Part shown: in pieces, positions 6,109 through 7,276 of the stretch
How positions within the stretch are numbered: the stretch's first letter is position 1
Layout of the letters: every line of letters starts with the position of its first letter
Assembly: GCA_030689795.1 (NCBI GenBank)
Contig: JAUYEO010000128.1
Span: 1-7,276, forward strand
Source: Desulfobacterales bacterium
Lineage (GTDB): Bacteria; Desulfobacterota; Desulfobacteria; Desulfobacterales; RPRI01
Direction: 5' to 3'
DNA length: 7,276 nucleotides
Notes under the pieces: generated by a model
The model's input: only the letters and a program-made list of their open reading frames with translations
The model's database searches: none
Told to the model about the DNA's origin: nothing
Translations under genes and position numbers: made by a program

Positions 6109-6990
6109 TTAAAATGGCTTTTCAATTAGTTTATTATTTGGTGGCGTTTCGAGCTGCTCATCAAGCTTCTCTTGAAGCAGATTTATAAAGTTGTCCATGT
6201 TTCCCGGCGAAGAAGTCGTGATAGACAAAAGGGCTGGTTCAAATTCCGTAAAAACCTCGTCTATTTTTGTTAGTGTGAACCTTTCCTGTCCACCTTCTTT
6301 GACCAACTGGAGATCATATATGAGCCAGGCAATATCGGCTTTTGACTTTCTGACTGTTTTTAATGGCGGGAGAGTTTCAAAGAAGCTCTTGTTCAGTGCG
6401 ACGGCTGTTTTTTTGCGCCAGGAATGAAGAATACCACCCTTGAAAAGAAGCTGTGGAGCTAAACGTTTCCTGGAAGAAGACAGGTAGTCCGGCCGTGGAT
6501 AATTTGTCTGTGTTGACCAGTCCATTTGTGCCTGAGCCTTTGGGTTCTTCATGTAGTGCTCAAAGGGGTCGCGAACATTTCCGGAGATATAAACTGCTTG
6601 TATTTCGAGAGCGCCGAAGTCGAAGATCTTCCCGGTATCGTCGTATGCGACAAGTACAACGTCAATATTGCCGGCTGATTTTCCGTGAACGTCGTTGAGG
6701 CGGACTTCAGTGAGTGAGCTCCATGCGGTGCTATCGGCAAAGAAAAAAGATGCCGCATCATCGGTAATGAGCCAATCCTCCCTGAACCGGATCGGGCAGG
6801 TTATCGTCGGTATGCCATCGTGGAACACACTGCATACACCGAGGGGATTCCTTGCTTTGTCTTTGTTGCAATTTGGGACCTTATTATTGAATGGACAGAG
6901 GCGACGAGAGCGGTATCGGACAGCTTTGGATGACTGATCACTAACGAGATGCCCAAAGACCTCGGCGAGTGGTTGCGTATTTTTCGTCAT
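6109..6990 (-). CDS. NotI-family type II restriction endonuclease
   Basis: A likely site-specific DNA endonuclease, partner of the methyltransferase just downstream. It resembles NotI as I recall that sequence: an N-terminal PLAEVFGH like NotI's AEFFGH, then four cysteines in CPF...C...GVC...CP spacing (C32, C41, C53, C65 counting from the ATG at 6990), matching the Cys4 iron site of NotI, and FGALEIQ (125-131) matching NotI's GVLEIQ, which carries the catalytic ExQ of a PD-(D/E)xK nuclease. D110 in NIDVVLV is a candidate for the upstream acidic residue. At 293 aa it is shorter than NotI (383 aa). ATGs also occur at 7029 and 7014. I prefer 6990 because AGAAAGG lies 11 nt upstream, the family similarity begins right after it, and a TATAAT at 7031-7036 would start transcription near 7024, after the 7029 ATG. 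No frameshift is visible. Confidence 0.85.
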   Translation of the reverse strand: MTKNTQPLAEVFGHLVSDQSSKAVRYRSRRLCPFNNKVPNCNKDKARNPLGVCSVFHDGIPTITCPIRFREDWLITDDAASFFFADSTAWSSLTEVRLNDVHGKSAGNIDVVLVAYDDTGKIFDFGALEIQAVYISGNVRDPFEHYMKNPKAQAQMDWSTQTNYPRPDYLSSSRKRLAPQLLFKGGILHSWRKKTAVALNKSFFETLPPLKTVRKSKADIAWLIYDLQLVKEGGQERFTLTKIDEVFTEFEPALLSITTSSPGNMDNFINLLQEKLDEQLETPPNNKLIEKPF

Positions 6991-7030
6991 TTGTACTTGG
7001 CCCTTTCTGCTCATCTTCAGCCCAAACATA

Positions 7031-7058
7031 ATTATATTACATTTTAATATTACGGAAA
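7031..7058 (-). promoter_or_regulatory. candidate promoter for the RM operon
   Basis: A perfect -10 TATAAT lies on the minus strand at 7031-7036. With a 16-bp spacer the -35 would be TTTCCG (7053-7058), only 3 of 6. Transcription would begin near 7024, about 34 nt before the preferred endonuclease ATG. A perfect TTGACA also occurs upstream at 7091-7096 on the same strand, but no good -10 stands 15-19 bp below it. A weak -35 would fit low, controlled endonuclease expression. Confidence 0.4.
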
Positions 7059-7097
7059 TTTGAAATAAAATCTCATAAAATCATAATGTTTGTCAAT

Positions 7098-7110
7098 ATT
7101 TATATAAATG
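7098..7110. repeat. right copy of 13-bp direct repeat flanking the RM genes
   Basis: Identical to 5017-5029 (ATTTATATAAATG, palindromic over 12 bp). It lies just upstream of the TTGACA at 7091-7096 on the minus strand, about 108 bp above the preferred endonuclease start. It could be an insertion footprint, a regulator site or AT-rich coincidence. Confidence 0.4.
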
Positions 7111-7276
7111 TTGAGAATACCGGGCAATGAAACAGATATATAAAACCACGAAGATAAAGACCTTTGCATAACGTCTTGTTAAGACCCATACACCGGCATG
7201 GTGAATGCGGGTTATTCAAAGTTCTTAATATAAAAAACAATCCTTTTTATTTAATAATTCCTTGACACCTCTCTAT
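7111..7276. other. AT-rich region upstream of the RM operon without a recognisable gene
   Basis: No ORF of plausible length, tRNA or strong hairpin is seen on either strand. Contents are an ACCACGAAG word at 7145-7153 shared with the left edge of the window, two weak inverted repeats (7173-7185 and 7187-7207) and TTGACA on the plus strand at 7262-7267, which could be the -35 of a rightward promoter whose -10 would lie beyond the window. Confidence 0.5.

Noticed and set aside
6991..7029. Longer endonuclease start at the ATG at 7029 or 7014
   Set aside because: No Shine-Dalgarno precedes the 7029 ATG, a TATAAT box would start transcription inside the extension, and NotI-like similarity begins only after residue 14. 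Not excluded, but less likely.
7173..7207. Small inverted repeats GTCTT-gtt-AAGAC and CACC-ggcat-GGTG upstream of the RM operon
   Set aside because: Stems of 4-5 bp without a T-run or conserved surroundings are expected by chance.
7111..7220. Minus-strand frame reading into SQHLYK as the N-terminal half of a gene whose C-terminal half is the 51-codon ORF
   Set aside because: Joining the two at the 13-bp repeat keeps the frame, but the upstream part has no good start and contains the CACGAAG-type intergenic word, so a split gene is not supported.
1..7276. tRNA, rRNA, CRISPR array, transposase or integrase
   Set aside because: None was seen on either strand. The only tandem repeats are the 7-bp tracts, which lack repeat-spacer structure.

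Overview
The window reads as a bacterial chromosome segment in which every recognisable gene lies on the minus strand. Its order of transcription (right to left) is: a NotI-family restriction endonuclease (6109-6990), a D12-class (Dam-type) DNA adenine methyltransferase (5106-6107), the DEAH-box RNA helicase HrpA (1077-4880) and the tRNA A37 dimethylallyltransferase MiaA (42-1001). A full-length HrpA with the DUF3418-type C-terminus points to a Gram-negative bacterium. From memory, not from a search, the degenerate 7-bp repeats of the NNCAGRR type are common between genes in Desulfobacterota (former Deltaproteobacteria), so that phylum is my best guess; confidence is modest.

Layout. 1-41: downstream of miaA, with a short ACCACGAAG-type repeat. 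42-1001: miaA. 970-1074: fifteen uninterrupted heptanucleotide units that fill the whole hrpA-miaA gap and run into the miaA coding sequence. They supply its Shine-Dalgarno sequence, its GTG start codons and its first codons, and they hold a canonical G-quadruplex motif in the mRNA sense. 1077-4880: hrpA. 4881-5105: intergenic on current evidence, with more degenerate heptads, a hairpin with a T6 tail, a good sigma70-like promoter (TTGACA-17-TATATA) and an unrecognised 51-codon ORF whose stop overlaps the hrpA start as ATGA. 5106-6990: restriction-modification (RM) operon. 6991-7276: AT-rich upstream region with the likely RM promoter and no convincing gene.

How the parts fit. The endonuclease and methyltransferase form a compact type II RM operon, endonuclease first, with only one base between its stop and the preferred methyltransferase ATG. 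No controller (C) gene is visible. hrpA and miaA are core translation-related genes, probably co-transcribed. The RM pair sits directly upstream of them, like an accessory insertion. A 13-bp direct repeat containing a 12-bp palindrome, and a 13/15 inverted repeat reaching the right edge, bracket it and may mark its borders, though both may instead be promoter sequence.

The most unusual signal is the heptad array across the start of miaA. Gain or loss of one 7-bp unit after the start codon would shift miaA out of frame, and both alternative frames stop early, so the array could in principle switch a tRNA-modification gene on and off. The second point of interest is a NotI-like endonuclease paired with an adenine-type methyltransferase: NotI's own site has no adenine, so this system should recognise a different, adenine-containing sequence.
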